Shown here one piece after another: positions 18,310 to 27,403 of a stretch of DNA of 64,000 nt. The translations under genes and the position numbers were made by a program. This DNA is from Candidatus Schekmanbacteria bacterium RIFCSPLOWO2_02_FULL_38_14 (GTDB lineage Bacteria > Schekmanbacteria > GWA2-38-11), in assembly GCA_001790855.1 (NCBI GenBank), contig MGDH01000010.1:39206-103205 (forward strand), read 5' to 3'. The notes below the pieces were generated by a model. The model worked only from the letters and a program-made list of their open reading frames with translations. It was not told the origin of the DNA and ran no database searches. Position 1 is the first letter of the stretch. The number at the start of each line of letters is the position of its first letter.

Positions 18310-20199
18310 TCAGAATGAACTACTCCGATGCAAAGCGCCGAGGAACTCTGTTGAATAGTCTGTAATCAGTTTTTCTCTTTCCTGCCCTGTCGCATTAAAA
18401 TAAAAATTAATAAGCTCCTTTGCGATTGGAGCACATACTTCTCCGCCAAAACCCCCATTTTCAACAAGTATCGAAAGAACTATCTGCGGGTCTTCAGCTG
18501 GAGCAAAAGCTACAAACCATGCATGGTCCTTTAAATCTGCAGAAAATTCACCTTTGGCTTTTAAATATTTTGAAGTTTGAAGGCTTATAACCTGGGCAGT
18601 TCCTGTTTTTCCGGCAATAGTTATGCCATTAACTTTTGCCCTCCATCCTGTTCCGCTGTTAACAACATTTATCAATCCCTCTTTTACAATATCAAAAACC
18701 TCTTTTTTAACAGGAATCTCTTTCCTAAATGATTTAAGGTTATTTTTCTGCCTTGTAGGAGAATATATAACATCCGGATTAACTATAACTCCGTCATTAG
18801 CCACTGCCATTACCATTTTTGCCAGCTGTATCGGAGTAACAAGCAGATACCCCTGCCCGATAGCCATAAAAAGAGTCTCACTTTTAATCCATGGCTTCTT
18901 CAAGAACTTTAATTTCCACTCTGAATCAGGAACCAATCCTCTCTCTTCAAAAGGTAGTTCAACCCCTGTTTTCTCCCCTAACCCAAAATAGCGCGAATAC
19001 CGTGCGAGGGTATTCACATCAAGACGTTTACCAAGATTATAGAAAAATACATTACATGAGTTCATTATGCCACGATAAATATCAACACTTCCATGTCCTT
19101 CCTTTTTCCAGCAGAGAAAATTTTTATTTCCAAAATACATACTTCCATTGCATATAATACTGTAATCCTCATTTATAAGTCCTTCATTCATTGCAGCAAT
19201 GGCAGTTACAATTTTAAAAACCGACCCTGATGGATACTGGCTCTGAACCGCTCTGTTTTGCAATGGATGTCCTGTATCGTTGAATAAACTTCTCCACTCC
19301 TTTGCAGATAACCCTGCAGCAAAAAGATTTGGGTCAAAGGATGGATGACTTGCCATTATCAGAATGTCACCATTTTTAGGGTTCATAGCTACAATCGAAC
19401 CCTTCCTGTTTCCAAGAAGTCCTTCAGCATATATCTGAAGCGGCAAATCAACAGTAAGGCATATATCCTTTCCCCTTTCAGATTTTTTTGATAGTGAAAA
19501 AAGTTCCTCTTTTTCTCTTCCAAGACTATCTTTCACAACCTTCCGCCATCCGTATTCGCCTCGTATTGTCCTGTCAAAATATTTTTCGACTCCGGATTTC
19601 CCTACCAATGCTCCATATTTTAGATAGTTGAACTTGTCTATATTGCTCTGGCTCGCTTCACCTATATAACCAATCAAATGCGAAGCCACTGTTTCAAAAG
19701 GATAAAATCTTCTATGTTCAATCTTTATCTCAACACCCGTTAGTTCCTCTTTGTGTTCTTCCAAATATGCTAAAGTCCCTCTTTCAAGATTTTTCTTTAA
19801 AACTATTGGCTGGAAATAAAGTTGTTTTGGAAGAGATTTTACCTTTGCAGAAACTGTTTCAGAAGAAATATCCAGAAGAGTACAGATTTTCTTAATAAGT
19901 TTTTCCTTGTTTAGATTTTTTGGAATATTTTCAAGAACAAGTTCTGCAGTAAAGCTTGGGCGGTTAAAAGCAAGGAGGGTACCATTTCTGTCAAAAATAT
20001 TTCCGCGAATACCGGGTTCAGAAATAGTCCTTATTCTGTTGTTGTCTGCTTCCTTCTTAAAACTCTCACCCTCTGTTATCTGGAGGCCCCACATTCTTAT
20101 TATTATAACTAAAGCGCAAAAAAGCATGAGGATTTGAAAAAATTCCAGTCTTTTCCCAAACCCTTCTATATCATTGTTTTGAAAGCGCTTTATTGACAT
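18310..20199 (-). CDS. mrdA: Penicillin-binding protein 2 (transpeptidase)
   Basis: A 629-residue class B PBP. One N-terminal membrane helix (FFQILMLFCALVIIIRMWGLQI) is followed by the pedestal domain (RGNIFDRNGTLLAFNRPSF, IGYIGEAS) and the transpeptidase domain. Active-site motifs are SVFK (YPSGSVFKIV, near residue 328), SCN (MNSCNVFFYNLG) and KTG (AGKTGTAQ). It cross-links peptidoglycan during elongation, usually with RodA, which is not in this window. It lies 13 bp after the zinc-ribbon coiled-coil gene. Confidence 0.94.
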   Translation of the reverse strand: MSIKRFQNNDIEGFGKRLEFFQILMLFCALVIIIRMWGLQITEGESFKKEADNNRIRTISEPGIRGNIFDRNGTLLAFNRPSFTAELVLENIPKNLNKEKLIKKICTLLDISSETVSAKVKSLPKQLYFQPIVLKKNLERGTLAYLEEHKEELTGVEIKIEHRRFYPFETVASHLIGYIGEASQSNIDKFNYLKYGALVGKSGVEKYFDRTIRGEYGWRKVVKDSLGREKEELFSLSKKSERGKDICLTVDLPLQIYAEGLLGNRKGSIVAMNPKNGDILIMASHPSFDPNLFAAGLSAKEWRSLFNDTGHPLQNRAVQSQYPSGSVFKIVTAIAAMNEGLINEDYSIICNGSMYFGNKNFLCWKKEGHGSVDIYRGIMNSCNVFFYNLGKRLDVNTLARYSRYFGLGEKTGVELPFEERGLVPDSEWKLKFLKKPWIKSETLFMAIGQGYLLVTPIQLAKMVMAVANDGVIVNPDVIYSPTRQKNNLKSFRKEIPVKKEVFDIVKEGLINVVNSGTGWRAKVNGITIAGKTGTAQVISLQTSKYLKAKGEFSADLKDHAWFVAFAPAEDPQIVLSILVENGGFGGEVCAPIAKELINFYFNATGQEREKLITDYSTEFLGALHRSSSF

Positions 20200-20212
20200 A
20201 AAAGCAGACCCT

Positions 20213-20917
20213 TCATTCCTGGCAATAAAGGATTCTCTGGCAGTTAGAACAGAATATTATATTTTCACCTGACTTGAGTTCATTATATTTTTGAGGCAAA
20301 ACTTTAATAAAACATCCCTGGCAGGACATATTTTTAACTTCTGCCATTGCTAACTTATCTTTATGGTCTGATAATTTCTGGTAAACCTGCACAAGCTTTG
20401 TTTCAGTTTTTCCAATTATATTCTCACGCTCAAGTTGAGTTTTTCTTATTTCTTCTTCCAAGCTTTTAAGTTCTTTTTCCTTTTCCTTTACTATACCTTC
20501 CCATGCCACTTTTTCAGCATCAACTTTTTTCCTCGCCTCGTTTATTCCTTTCTTTATAAGTTCAACACTGTCAAGAAGCATTATTATTTCTTCCTCAAAT
20601 TTATCCTTATTTTTCTTTATAGAATCAATTTCACTTAAAATGGCAGAATATTCTTTGTTAGTTTTTACTTCATTGAGTTTAACCTGAGTTTTCTTTAAAT
20701 GCTCCATTTCATCATTAAGAGCCCCTTCCTTGATACGTATTGTCTTCTGCGTCTCCTTTTGTTCAGACTCTTTATTTTTATATTCCTCTTCAGCAGAGTC
20801 GAGACTCGCTTTTCTTTCTTCAATTTCTTTTGGAATATTATTTTTTAATCTCTCTAATTCCAAAATTTTAAAATCCAGATTCTGTAAGTTTATTAAAAGT
20901 TTCAGCTCTTCATTCAA
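20213..20917 (-). CDS. Coiled-coil zinc-ribbon protein (CdsZ-like)
   Basis: A 234-residue protein: a long heptad-rich coiled coil (about residues 1-185, Lys/Glu-rich) followed by a C4 zinc ribbon, MSCQGCFIKVLPQKYNELK and IIFCSNCQRILYC. This is the zf-RING_7/CdsZ architecture common in bacteria and often near nif3 genes. Its job is unsettled; nucleic-acid or RNA-polymerase contact has been proposed for relatives. A terminator hairpin and a tRNA lie just upstream. Confidence 0.85.
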   Translation of the reverse strand: MNEELKLLINLQNLDFKILELERLKNNIPKEIEERKASLDSAEEEYKNKESEQKETQKTIRIKEGALNDEMEHLKKTQVKLNEVKTNKEYSAILSEIDSIKKNKDKFEEEIIMLLDSVELIKKGINEARKKVDAEKVAWEGIVKEKEKELKSLEEEIRKTQLERENIIGKTETKLVQVYQKLSDHKDKLAMAEVKNMSCQGCFIKVLPQKYNELKSGENIIFCSNCQRILYCQE

Positions 20918-20937
20918 TTCCTTTCACTCCCTTCCAT

Positions 20938-20978
20938 AAATAAAAAAAGAGAGTGCGTTTCTGCACTCTCTTTTTCTC
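20938..20978. terminator. Strong bidirectional hairpin
   Basis: AAAGAGAGTGC and GCACTCTCTTT form an 11-bp stem with loop GTTTCT and T-rich or A-rich flanks on both sides. It sits between the tRNA/rpoD unit and the CdsZ-like gene, and probably ends the rpoD-tRNA transcript on the minus strand. Confidence 0.75.
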
Positions 20979-21058
20979 TCCCTTATTATTAAGGAAGACA
21001 CCATCATTCTTGATATTCTGCATCAATTCACAAACCCTGTTTTTTATATATTGTGCCT

Positions 21059-21131
21059 TGGGCCCACCTGGGTTCGAACCAGGGACCTACCGGTTATGAG
21101 CCGGTGGCTCTTCCAGCTGAGCTATGGGCCC
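21059..21131 (-). tRNA. tRNA with CAU anticodon (Ile2 or Met)
   Basis: The minus strand folds into a 73-nt cloverleaf: acceptor GGGCCCA/TGGGCCC, D arm GCTC..GAGC, anticodon stem ACCGG/CCGGT with loop CTCATAA, and T arm CCTGG TTCGAAC CCAGG. The anticodon is CAU. The G/C-rich acceptor looks more like Ile2 (CAU, lysidine-modified) than elongator Met, but inspection cannot settle this. It is not initiator Met, because the 1-72 pair is G-C and the three G-C anticodon-stem pairs are absent. CCA is not encoded. It lies 9 bp downstream of rpoD. Confidence 0.93.
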
Positions 21132-21140
21132 TGATTTATT

Positions 21141-22922
21141 TTAACCAATCTCAGGCCAACTCACAAAAGGTTTTAGCTTTTTAGAACGGCTTATATGCCT
21201 TAGCTTCCTTAAAGCCTTTGCTTCTATCTGCCTTATTCTTTCTCTTGTAACACTAAAATCCTTCCCTACTTCCTCAAGCGTATGCTCTGCATTTACATCT
21301 ATGCCAAAACGCATTCTCAACACCTTTTCTTCCCTTGGTGTTAAGGTTTTTAAAACCTCTCTGGTCTTTTCCCTTAAGTTTATCCCTATTACCGCATCAG
21401 CAGGAGATATAGCTTTTGTATCTTCTATAAAATCCCCCAAATGGCTGTCATCTTCCTCCCCAATCGGAGTTTCAAGAGATATTGGCTCTTTAGCAATTTT
21501 AAGAACTTTTCTGATTTTCTCCTCTGGAAGCTCCATTTTCTCAGCAATTTCTTCCGGAGTTGGCTCCCTTCCTATTTCCTGAACAAGATGCCTAGAAGTC
21601 CTGATAAGTTTATTTATAGTCTCTATCATATGAACCGGTATCCTGATAGTCTTTGCCTGATCTGCAATTGCTCTGGTAATAGCTTGTCTTATCCACCATG
21701 TTGCATATGTTGAAAACTTATAACCTCTCTTGTACTCAAATTTTTCAACTGCCTTCATAAGCCCGATATTCCCTTCCTGTATCAGGTCAAGGAACTGCAA
21801 ACCCCTGTTAGTATATTTTTTAGCAATACTGACAACTAGCCGCAGGTTTGCCTTTGCAAGCTCTGATTTAGCCAGCTTATCCTTTAATCTTCCCTCGTTT
21901 ATCAACATCACAGCAGTTTTAATCTGCCCGCCTGAAAGATTTGCTTCAAGCTCAACTTTTCTTATTTTACGCCTTGAGCTTTTAATTGCTTTTCCAAGTT
22001 CATTTGTCTCCCTGGCAAGCTTTTTATTGCCTGCAACATTGCTGCTTTTTCCTTTTTTCTTTGTCTGCTTTTGCGAATAACTATGGGATTGCAAAGAAAG
22101 TTTTTTTATCTTTATCTCAAACTCCCTTATCTCATCTTCAGCTTTTGATATTCTCTCAGCTATTACTTCCAGTTTTGATGCAATCCTGTCAATCTGCCTG
22201 CTGCTCATCTGTATATTTTTTATCAGATTAACGATTTCATCATGAATCAAGGAAAGCTTCCGTTTCCATTTTCCATGCTCTTCACTTCCAGAATTAAGTT
22301 TGTTAAATACCTTTAAGGTTTTTGAATATTCTTTATCCTTATTCCTAATTTTATCTATAATATCTAAAACCCTTTTTTCCTCTTTCTTCGCTTTCTCTGA
22401 ATACAGTTCATCAAAATCACTTATGCTGATTACATTACCTATCTTCAGTCTCCCTTTTTTGAGCCTGTCTCCCATTGAAACAACTTCTCTTATTGCCAAA
22501 GGAGTTGTGATGATGGAATTTATAATCTGATTCTCAAACCTTTCAATCTTTTTCGCTATTTCTACTTCTCCTTCTCTGCTAAGAAGAGATACAGAGCCCA
22601 TCTCCCTTAAATACATCCTGACGGGGTCGTCAGTCTTTCCATACATTTCAGACATTAAAATGAGTTTTTCATCTTCTATCTTGTCTTCTTCATCCGGCTC
22701 TTCCAAAGACTCTTCAGTAACTTCTTCTTCCTTCTTTTGAACAGGTTTAGAATCAATAATTTCAATATCCATTTCATCAAAAAGCATCATTATGTCATCA
22801 ATCTGCTCAGAATCAGTCAGGTCAGGAGGTAGCATTTCATTTACTTCATCAAATGTTAAAAATCCTTTTTTCTTCCCTTCTGAAATCAGTTGCCTTACTT
22901 CTATAAGATTTCTATTTTCCAT
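21141..22922 (-). CDS. rpoD: RNA polymerase primary sigma factor (sigma-70)
   Basis: A 593-residue RpoD. Region 1.1 is at the N-terminus ([25 protein letters not shown]). Region 1.2 is [12 protein letters not shown] charged, Lys-rich non-conserved insert spans about 170-330. Regions 2.1-2.4 run [29 protein letters not shown] to [14 protein letters not shown]. Region 3 follows, and the region 4.2 helix-turn-helix is [29 protein letters not shown]. It lies 20 bp after dnaG, in the classic macromolecular synthesis arrangement. Confidence 0.97.
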   Translation of the reverse strand: MENRNLIEVRQLISEGKKKGFLTFDEVNEMLPPDLTDSEQIDDIMMLFDEMDIEIIDSKPVQKKEEEVTEESLEEPDEEDKIEDEKLILMSEMYGKTDDPVRMYLREMGSVSLLSREGEVEIAKKIERFENQIINSIITTPLAIREVVSMGDRLKKGRLKIGNVISISDFDELYSEKAKKEEKRVLDIIDKIRNKDKEYSKTLKVFNKLNSGSEEHGKWKRKLSLIHDEIVNLIKNIQMSSRQIDRIASKLEVIAERISKAEDEIREFEIKIKKLSLQSHSYSQKQTKKKGKSSNVAGNKKLARETNELGKAIKSSRRKIRKVELEANLSGGQIKTAVMLINEGRLKDKLAKSELAKANLRLVVSIAKKYTNRGLQFLDLIQEGNIGLMKAVEKFEYKRGYKFSTYATWWIRQAITRAIADQAKTIRIPVHMIETINKLIRTSRHLVQEIGREPTPEEIAEKMELPEEKIRKVLKIAKEPISLETPIGEEDDSHLGDFIEDTKAISPADAVIGINLREKTREVLKTLTPREEKVLRMRFGIDVNAEHTLEEVGKDFSVTRERIRQIEAKALRKLRHISRSKKLKPFVSWPEIG

Positions 22923-22942
22923 AGAAAAAATTCTCCTCTAAT

Positions 22943-24727
22943 CTAATTTTCTAAAAATTTTGTGCTTTTTAAAAAAGTGTACAATTTATATTTTTGCTCT
23001 AAAAGTTTGTCTAAAGTATTTTCATCTCCTTTCCCTTTAGCAAGCTTAAGTTCGTCCTCAATATTGTTAAGCGTTTTTTTTGCTTTTCTCTTTTGCATCT
23101 GTTTAATGCAGTCAGATATTGCCTTTTCTATATCCTGCCAATCTTCGCTCTTAAACAAAAAAGCTGATATCAGGTCATTAACTTCCTCATCAGCCATAAT
23201 ATTCATAATCCTGTTTGGCTCAAATTCTTTATTGCTTTTTATTGAGTTTGCTATCTCTATTGCAATTTTTTTAAGAAGCGGCACTTCAAAATCATCAGAA
23301 CTTATATTGTCAAAAACCCTTGTTGCAACCTCTTTTGAAGTCAGCATTAACTGAATAAGATGAACCTCAAGAGAATCAAGCTGAATCTTCCTTGTTTCTT
23401 CTTTTAAAGGTACAAATGTTATATCTTTTTTCCTGTCATATTTAATAGCCTCATAAAGAAACTCTTCTTTCACTCCAAGTTTACTTACTAAATAATTTGC
23501 ATAATCAGCAAGCCTGAGTATGCACATTACAGACTCAAGCACTTTAAGAACTTTGGTTAAAGCCTGTGACCTGTCTGAGGTTGTTGATAAATTATATCCT
23601 TCAACAGATCTGTCAATTATATATTCTCCTATATCCTTGCTGCTATTAATTAATGCTTTAAAATCTTCAGTCCCTTTTGAGTTTAAAAAACTATCAGGGT
23701 CATCTCCCTCAGGTAATACAACAACCTTTCCGCAAAGTCCTGTTTTCAAAACCCCTTCCCATGCTCTCAGGACCGCATTAATTCCTGCTCTGTCAGCATC
23801 ATAGATAAATATGATATTCCCTGTTAAGCTTTTAATAAGCCTCAATTGCTTTTCTGTTAAAGCAGTTCCAAGTGATGCCAAAGAATTCTTGAATCCAAAT
23901 CTGTGAGCTGTTACAACATCAACATATCCTTCCATAACTATACAGCAATTATCAGTTTTTATTCTCTCCTTGGCAATATGGAGTCCATATAGGCTTTCGC
24001 CCTTTTTATAAATCAATGTTTCAGGGCTATTTATATATTTTGGCAACGAATCATCCAGATTCCTTCCACCAAACCCAATTATCTCTCCATTTATATGAAA
24101 TATTGGAAAAATTATCCTTTTACGGAACCTGTCATAGCTGCCGCTTTTATTTTCTCTTTGAACTGCCAAACCTGATTCCAGGATTATTTCTTCAGAATAT
24201 CCCTTTCTCCCTAAGTATTTTACCAGAGAATCCCACTCTGATAATGCATATCCTATGTTAAAATCTTTAAAAGAACCCTCCTCAATACCTCTTTTTCTTA
24301 AATACTCCAGAGCAGCCTTCCCCTCGCTGGTTTCCTTTAATGTTTTTTTAAAAAATTCATTTGCCAGCGAATTTACTCCATAGAGAATCTCTTTTTTTCC
24401 AACAAACTTCTCACTTTTATCATCCCGTGTAAGTTTTATCTGTATCCCGTATCTTTTAGCAACAGACAATACCGCTTCAGGAAAAGATAAATTTTCATAT
24501 TTCATTAAAAATGAAAATACGTTGCCTCCCTGACCGCATCCAAAACAGTGGAACATCTGCTTTTCAGATGAAACAATAAAAGAAGGAGTTTTCTCATGGT
24601 GAAACGGACATAACCCTTTATAATTTTTACCAGACCTGTTTAAAGTTATATAGCCAGAGATAACTTCAAAAATATCACTGGTTGCTCTGATTTCTTCAAT
24701 TTTTTCTTCTGGAATAAATCCGCTCAC
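22943..24727 (-). CDS. dnaG: DNA primase
   Basis: A 594-residue primase. The N-terminal CHC2 zinc finger is GLCPFHHEKTPSFIV..QMFHCFGCGQGGNVFSF (residues 38-70). The catalytic core has GFGGRNLDDSLPKYINSPET near 220, and the TOPRIM domain has VMEGYVDVVTAHRFG, SLGTALTEKQ and FIYDADRAGINA. The C-terminal helical region for DnaB contact (from about 430) is weakly conserved, as usual. It is co-directional with rpoD; the NIF3-like gene lies upstream. Confidence 0.97.
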   Translation of the reverse strand: MSGFIPEEKIEEIRATSDIFEVISGYITLNRSGKNYKGLCPFHHEKTPSFIVSSEKQMFHCFGCGQGGNVFSFLMKYENLSFPEAVLSVAKRYGIQIKLTRDDKSEKFVGKKEILYGVNSLANEFFKKTLKETSEGKAALEYLRKRGIEEGSFKDFNIGYALSEWDSLVKYLGRKGYSEEIILESGLAVQRENKSGSYDRFRKRIIFPIFHINGEIIGFGGRNLDDSLPKYINSPETLIYKKGESLYGLHIAKERIKTDNCCIVMEGYVDVVTAHRFGFKNSLASLGTALTEKQLRLIKSLTGNIIFIYDADRAGINAVLRAWEGVLKTGLCGKVVVLPEGDDPDSFLNSKGTEDFKALINSSKDIGEYIIDRSVEGYNLSTTSDRSQALTKVLKVLESVMCILRLADYANYLVSKLGVKEEFLYEAIKYDRKKDITFVPLKEETRKIQLDSLEVHLIQLMLTSKEVATRVFDNISSDDFEVPLLKKIAIEIANSIKSNKEFEPNRIMNIMADEEVNDLISAFLFKSEDWQDIEKAISDCIKQMQKRKAKKTLNNIEDELKLAKGKGDENTLDKLLEQKYKLYTFLKSTKFLEN

Positions 24728-24781
24728 CGCAAAAACCCTTCATTTTAACAACGGCATCTCTCCTGTCCCGATACCTGTTTT

Positions 24782-25738
24782 CTACACTCTCGCAACCCTT
24801 GTAAAACCTGAACACTGAAAAACCTCCATCTTTTCTATCTTTAAAAGCTCGTCCAGCATCAGGTTCATTCCAAGAGAATCACTTGCTATATGCCCTGCTA
24901 TGATTACATTTATGTGATTTTTCTCAGCTTCTTTAAGATGGTCTTCGCTGATATGCATTCCAACAATCGTTCCGATTTCAGTATGGGAAAGCTTCTCAAA
25001 AGCCTCTTTAGACCCTCCTGTTCCTCCTGTCATATCTACAAAAATTTTACCTGTTCTTTTTTTCTCTGACCCAACAAGAATAGCTGGCACATTCTGGTTA
25101 AGCTTTGATGTTTTGTATTCCGGAATATCGTTTAAAAAATCCATAACCTCTTTGACATAATAAGGCTTTTTGTCATCAAACCCCTTCTGCAAAAAGCTGG
25201 TAACAGCATTATCAGAAGGGGTATGAACGCACATAATAGGTATATTCAACAACCTTGCAGCATCAACTGTTCTGTTATAGTTAGAAGGCATAACCTTTCT
25301 TGAAACTTCTTTAATCCTTGGCTCTAAAATCCCTTCAGCTACATTTATTGGTACTCCAAATTTATTCAGTATATCTGCCTGCATATGCATTACTTCATAA
25401 AAATTAGCCATTGCCCTTCCTTCGGGATGATGAGCTATTGTAAGGTCAATTTTTTCTCCTTTTTCTCTGAGCCTGTCAGCTAAGACTACCTCTCCTATTT
25501 CAATATCTATTCCAACAAGAATCCTTTTTACTTCAAGCTCAGGGGAGCCAAAAAGAATTCTGGTATCAGCAAACGGATTTGAAAGCCTTTCCTTGTCAAA
25601 ATACTCCTTCTTATCCTCCTTAAGCTCATCATACGCTTCTCTCTGAAGCCTGAAGAATTTTTCAATTGGTTCTCTCCCTCGCGGGTCAAAGTCAATCCCT
25701 TTCTGAATAACCGTTTTATAGATTTCACTTAATTTCAT
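24782..25738 (-). CDS. NIF3-like (DUF34) metal-binding protein
   Basis: A 318-residue protein with DUF34/NIF3 traits: VGIDIEIGEVVLADRLREKGEKIDLTIAHHPEGRA (the HH metal motif near residue 98) and VIIAGHIASDSLGMNLMLDEL (the C-terminal GH..SD metal block near 290). The middle region differs from E. coli YbgI, as in other bacterial NIF3-related proteins. The function is unsettled (GTP cyclohydrolase I-like and tRNA/NADH-repair links have been proposed). It sits between yqeY and dnaG, 54 bp upstream of dnaG. Confidence 0.85.
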   Translation of the reverse strand: MKLSEIYKTVIQKGIDFDPRGREPIEKFFRLQREAYDELKEDKKEYFDKERLSNPFADTRILFGSPELEVKRILVGIDIEIGEVVLADRLREKGEKIDLTIAHHPEGRAMANFYEVMHMQADILNKFGVPINVAEGILEPRIKEVSRKVMPSNYNRTVDAARLLNIPIMCVHTPSDNAVTSFLQKGFDDKKPYYVKEVMDFLNDIPEYKTSKLNQNVPAILVGSEKKRTGKIFVDMTGGTGGSKEAFEKLSHTEIGTIVGMHISEDHLKEAEKNHINVIIAGHIASDSLGMNLMLDELLKIEKMEVFQCSGFTRVARV

Positions 25739-25960
25739 AATAAATTCCTGTTATTTTCCAATCCGGGTATAAAAGTCTTATTTATTACAATAATGCTGAT
25801 GATGAATTTTACTGTTGAAAATACGCTTTTCAAGAAGGAAGGAATTTTTTTTAATACCCCATATCCTTCTCCTCTTCCTACCATATTCCCCTTAACCTGA
25901 TAACTATATAGGAGATGAGGAGATTGTTTGTATTAAATATCTTTTTATATATGAAAGCCT

Positions 25961-26413
25961 TCATCCTTGACTCTCTAAGGCTTGCTGAACTATTTTATTT
26001 ACTATCTTTCCGTCAGCCTTACCCTTAAGTCTTGGCATTAAAATTTTCATTACCTTCCCGATATCTTTCGCAGATGTTGCGCTTACTTCCAATATTGCCA
26101 GCTTTGCAATTTCTTTAAGTTTATCCTCTGATAACTGTTCCGGCAAATAATTTTCAACTACTTTAAGCTCCTCCTTTTCTTTCTGAACAAGATCTTCTCT
26201 TCCTCCTTTAGCAAATTCTTCTATTGATTCTTTCCTGAGTTTTGCAGCATGTGATAAAACATCAAGTCCTTCATCCTCTGATAACTCTCCCCGTTTATCA
26301 ATTTCTTTATTTTTTATTGATGAAAGCAGCATTCTGACAACAGAGAGTTTCGCTTTATCGCCTGATTTAAGCGATTCTTTAAGGTCAGAGGTTAATTTCT
26401 CTTTTATGCTCAC
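25961..26413 (-). CDS. yqeY: GatB/YqeY domain protein
   Basis: A 150-residue stand-alone YqeY: SIKEKLTSDLKESLKSGDKAKLSVVRMLLSSIKNKEIDKRGELSEDEG at the N-terminus and EVSATSAKDIGKVMKILMPRLKGKADGKIVNKIVQQAL at the C-terminus. The domain matches the tRNA-binding tail of GatB amidotransferase. YqeY commonly lies between rpsU and dnaG; here rpsU is absent and the NIF3-like gene is inserted. It is the first gene of the minus-strand cluster. Confidence 0.93.
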   Translation of the reverse strand: MSIKEKLTSDLKESLKSGDKAKLSVVRMLLSSIKNKEIDKRGELSEDEGLDVLSHAAKLRKESIEEFAKGGREDLVQKEKEELKVVENYLPEQLSEDKLKEIAKLAILEVSATSAKDIGKVMKILMPRLKGKADGKIVNKIVQQALESQG

Positions 26414-26430
26414 AGAACTTATTTGATAAA

Positions 26431-26455
26431 ATAAAAAAAGGGAGAACCCTTTTAT
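26431..26455. terminator. Small hairpin upstream of yqeY
   Basis: AAAAGGG/CCCTTTT form a 7-bp stem with a 4-nt loop, 20 bp before the yqeY start. It may be a leader hairpin or the end of a unit transcribed from the right. Weak. Confidence 0.3.
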
Positions 26456-26545
26456 GATTTAAAAACAGTAGATTACTTGTGAAATTTATCTAACTAAATA
26501 TATATCACTAATATTTTTTGTCAAGCCATTTTGCCTGAAAATTCC

Positions 26546-26735
26546 TTATTTTTCATTTTTTTTTGAAAATCTTTTCCTAATTGTATCCCCTATCCTTTCA
26601 AGAGTTTCTGATATATCACCTCTTTTAACCACAGTTTTAATTAAGAATACCCTCTCTTCCTCTATTGCTGATTCTAAAACTTTATTAAATCTTTTCAAAG
26701 AGTTAACCCTTGCTTTGTATAATCTGTAGCCGCAG
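26546..26735 (-). pseudogene. Fragment of a charged helical protein, no start codon
   Basis: The minus strand has an open stretch of about 60 codons ending at TAA (26546-26548). It reads RLYKARVNSLKRFNKVLESA, then IEEERVFLIKTVVKRGDISE and TLERIGDTIRKRFSKKNEK. Codon use resembles real genes here, but no ATG or ribosome site exists. The 5' side runs straight into the REP-like hairpin at 26726-26746, suggesting a gene truncated by repeat insertion. The family is not recognised. Confidence 0.35.
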
Positions 26736-26746
26736 GCTAGCCTGCG
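26726..26746 (+). repeat. GTAG-headed REP-like hairpin
   Basis: GTAG is followed by the stem CCGCAGGCTAGCCTGCG. The same sequence family occurs at 54102-54124. GTAG heads are typical of REP elements moved by RAYT (TnpA_REP) transposases. Confidence 0.7.
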
Positions 26747-26840
26747 TAATATTATGCCATCTAAAGGTTGTTATATTTTAGATACTTTAATTTTAAAGAT
26801 TTTTCAAGATGTTTTAATCCTATAGGTTATTCAATGATTG

Positions 26841-26901
26841 GTAGCCACAGGCTTCCTGCCTGTCGGCACCTGCCTACCGCAGGCAGGGACAGGTAGCCTG
26901 C
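26841..26901 (+). repeat. Compound REP-like palindromes
   Basis: GTAGCCACAGGCTTCCTGCC is followed by a second pair, GCACCTGCCTACCGCAGGCAGG, in shortened form and then ACAGGTAGCCTGC. Two or three nested hairpins share the GTAG head (one on each strand). Confidence 0.65.
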
Positions 26902-26919
26902 AAAAAGGAAGTGTCTTGC

Positions 26920-27064
26920 CTCCTTCAAATGGAACAACGATAGCATTATTGTTACAGTCCCTGATATGTTTGCAGGAAAGAAGGAAAAGATTGTTTCTGT
27001 CAGAGTAAAAACTACCTATGGCACAAGCCTTAACGAGAAATTTAAGGTCTTGAGAGCACAGTAG
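26920..27064 (+). pseudogene. 3' remnant of an IPT/TIG-domain protein gene
   Basis: The plus strand reads FKWNNDSIIVTVPDMFAGKK, then EKIVSVRVKTTYGTSLNEKFKVLRAQ and a TAG stop at 27062-27064. This is the end of an immunoglobulin-like IPT/TIG domain (W.ND.I.VTVP...V.V.T.YG.S....F.V). The rest of the gene is absent; repeats lie immediately upstream. The cytochrome protein at 41395-42099 contains a related domain. Confidence 0.55.
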
Positions 27065-27403
27065 AATAAAGGTCAATTTTAGAGAAGAGGTTTTTTAAAG
27101 TAGTAAAATAAAGATTGGAATAAATCCTCTGCTGTCCAATTTAATTAGCATCATTGACCCTAAAATACTCTCGGACAGGCGAGACGCCTGATTATTTTCA
27201 TGTCTCTCTGTAAACCAAAGGCTCGTAACGATTCCCACCTTCGCGGAAATGACAATGAATACTAATTATACATAGAAGCAGAGCTTCGAGGAATTCTTGG
27301 ATTAAAACTTTCAGTATTTGGATTTTGACATTGATTTGTCATTTGGATTCTGGTATTTGAGATTACAATAATTTTTTTCTAAAATAACCAAAACGAGGGA
27401 TAT
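27065..27403. other. Repeat-bearing intergenic region upstream of cysK
   Basis: It holds a REP-like CGGACAGGCGAGACGCCTG at 27172-27190 and a stretch with GGCTCGTAACGATT / GGAAATGACAATGAATAC resembling the mosaic at 3100-3150. Further on is a low-complexity run TTTGGATTTTGACATTGATT near 27317. No gene is seen. Confidence 0.5.
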
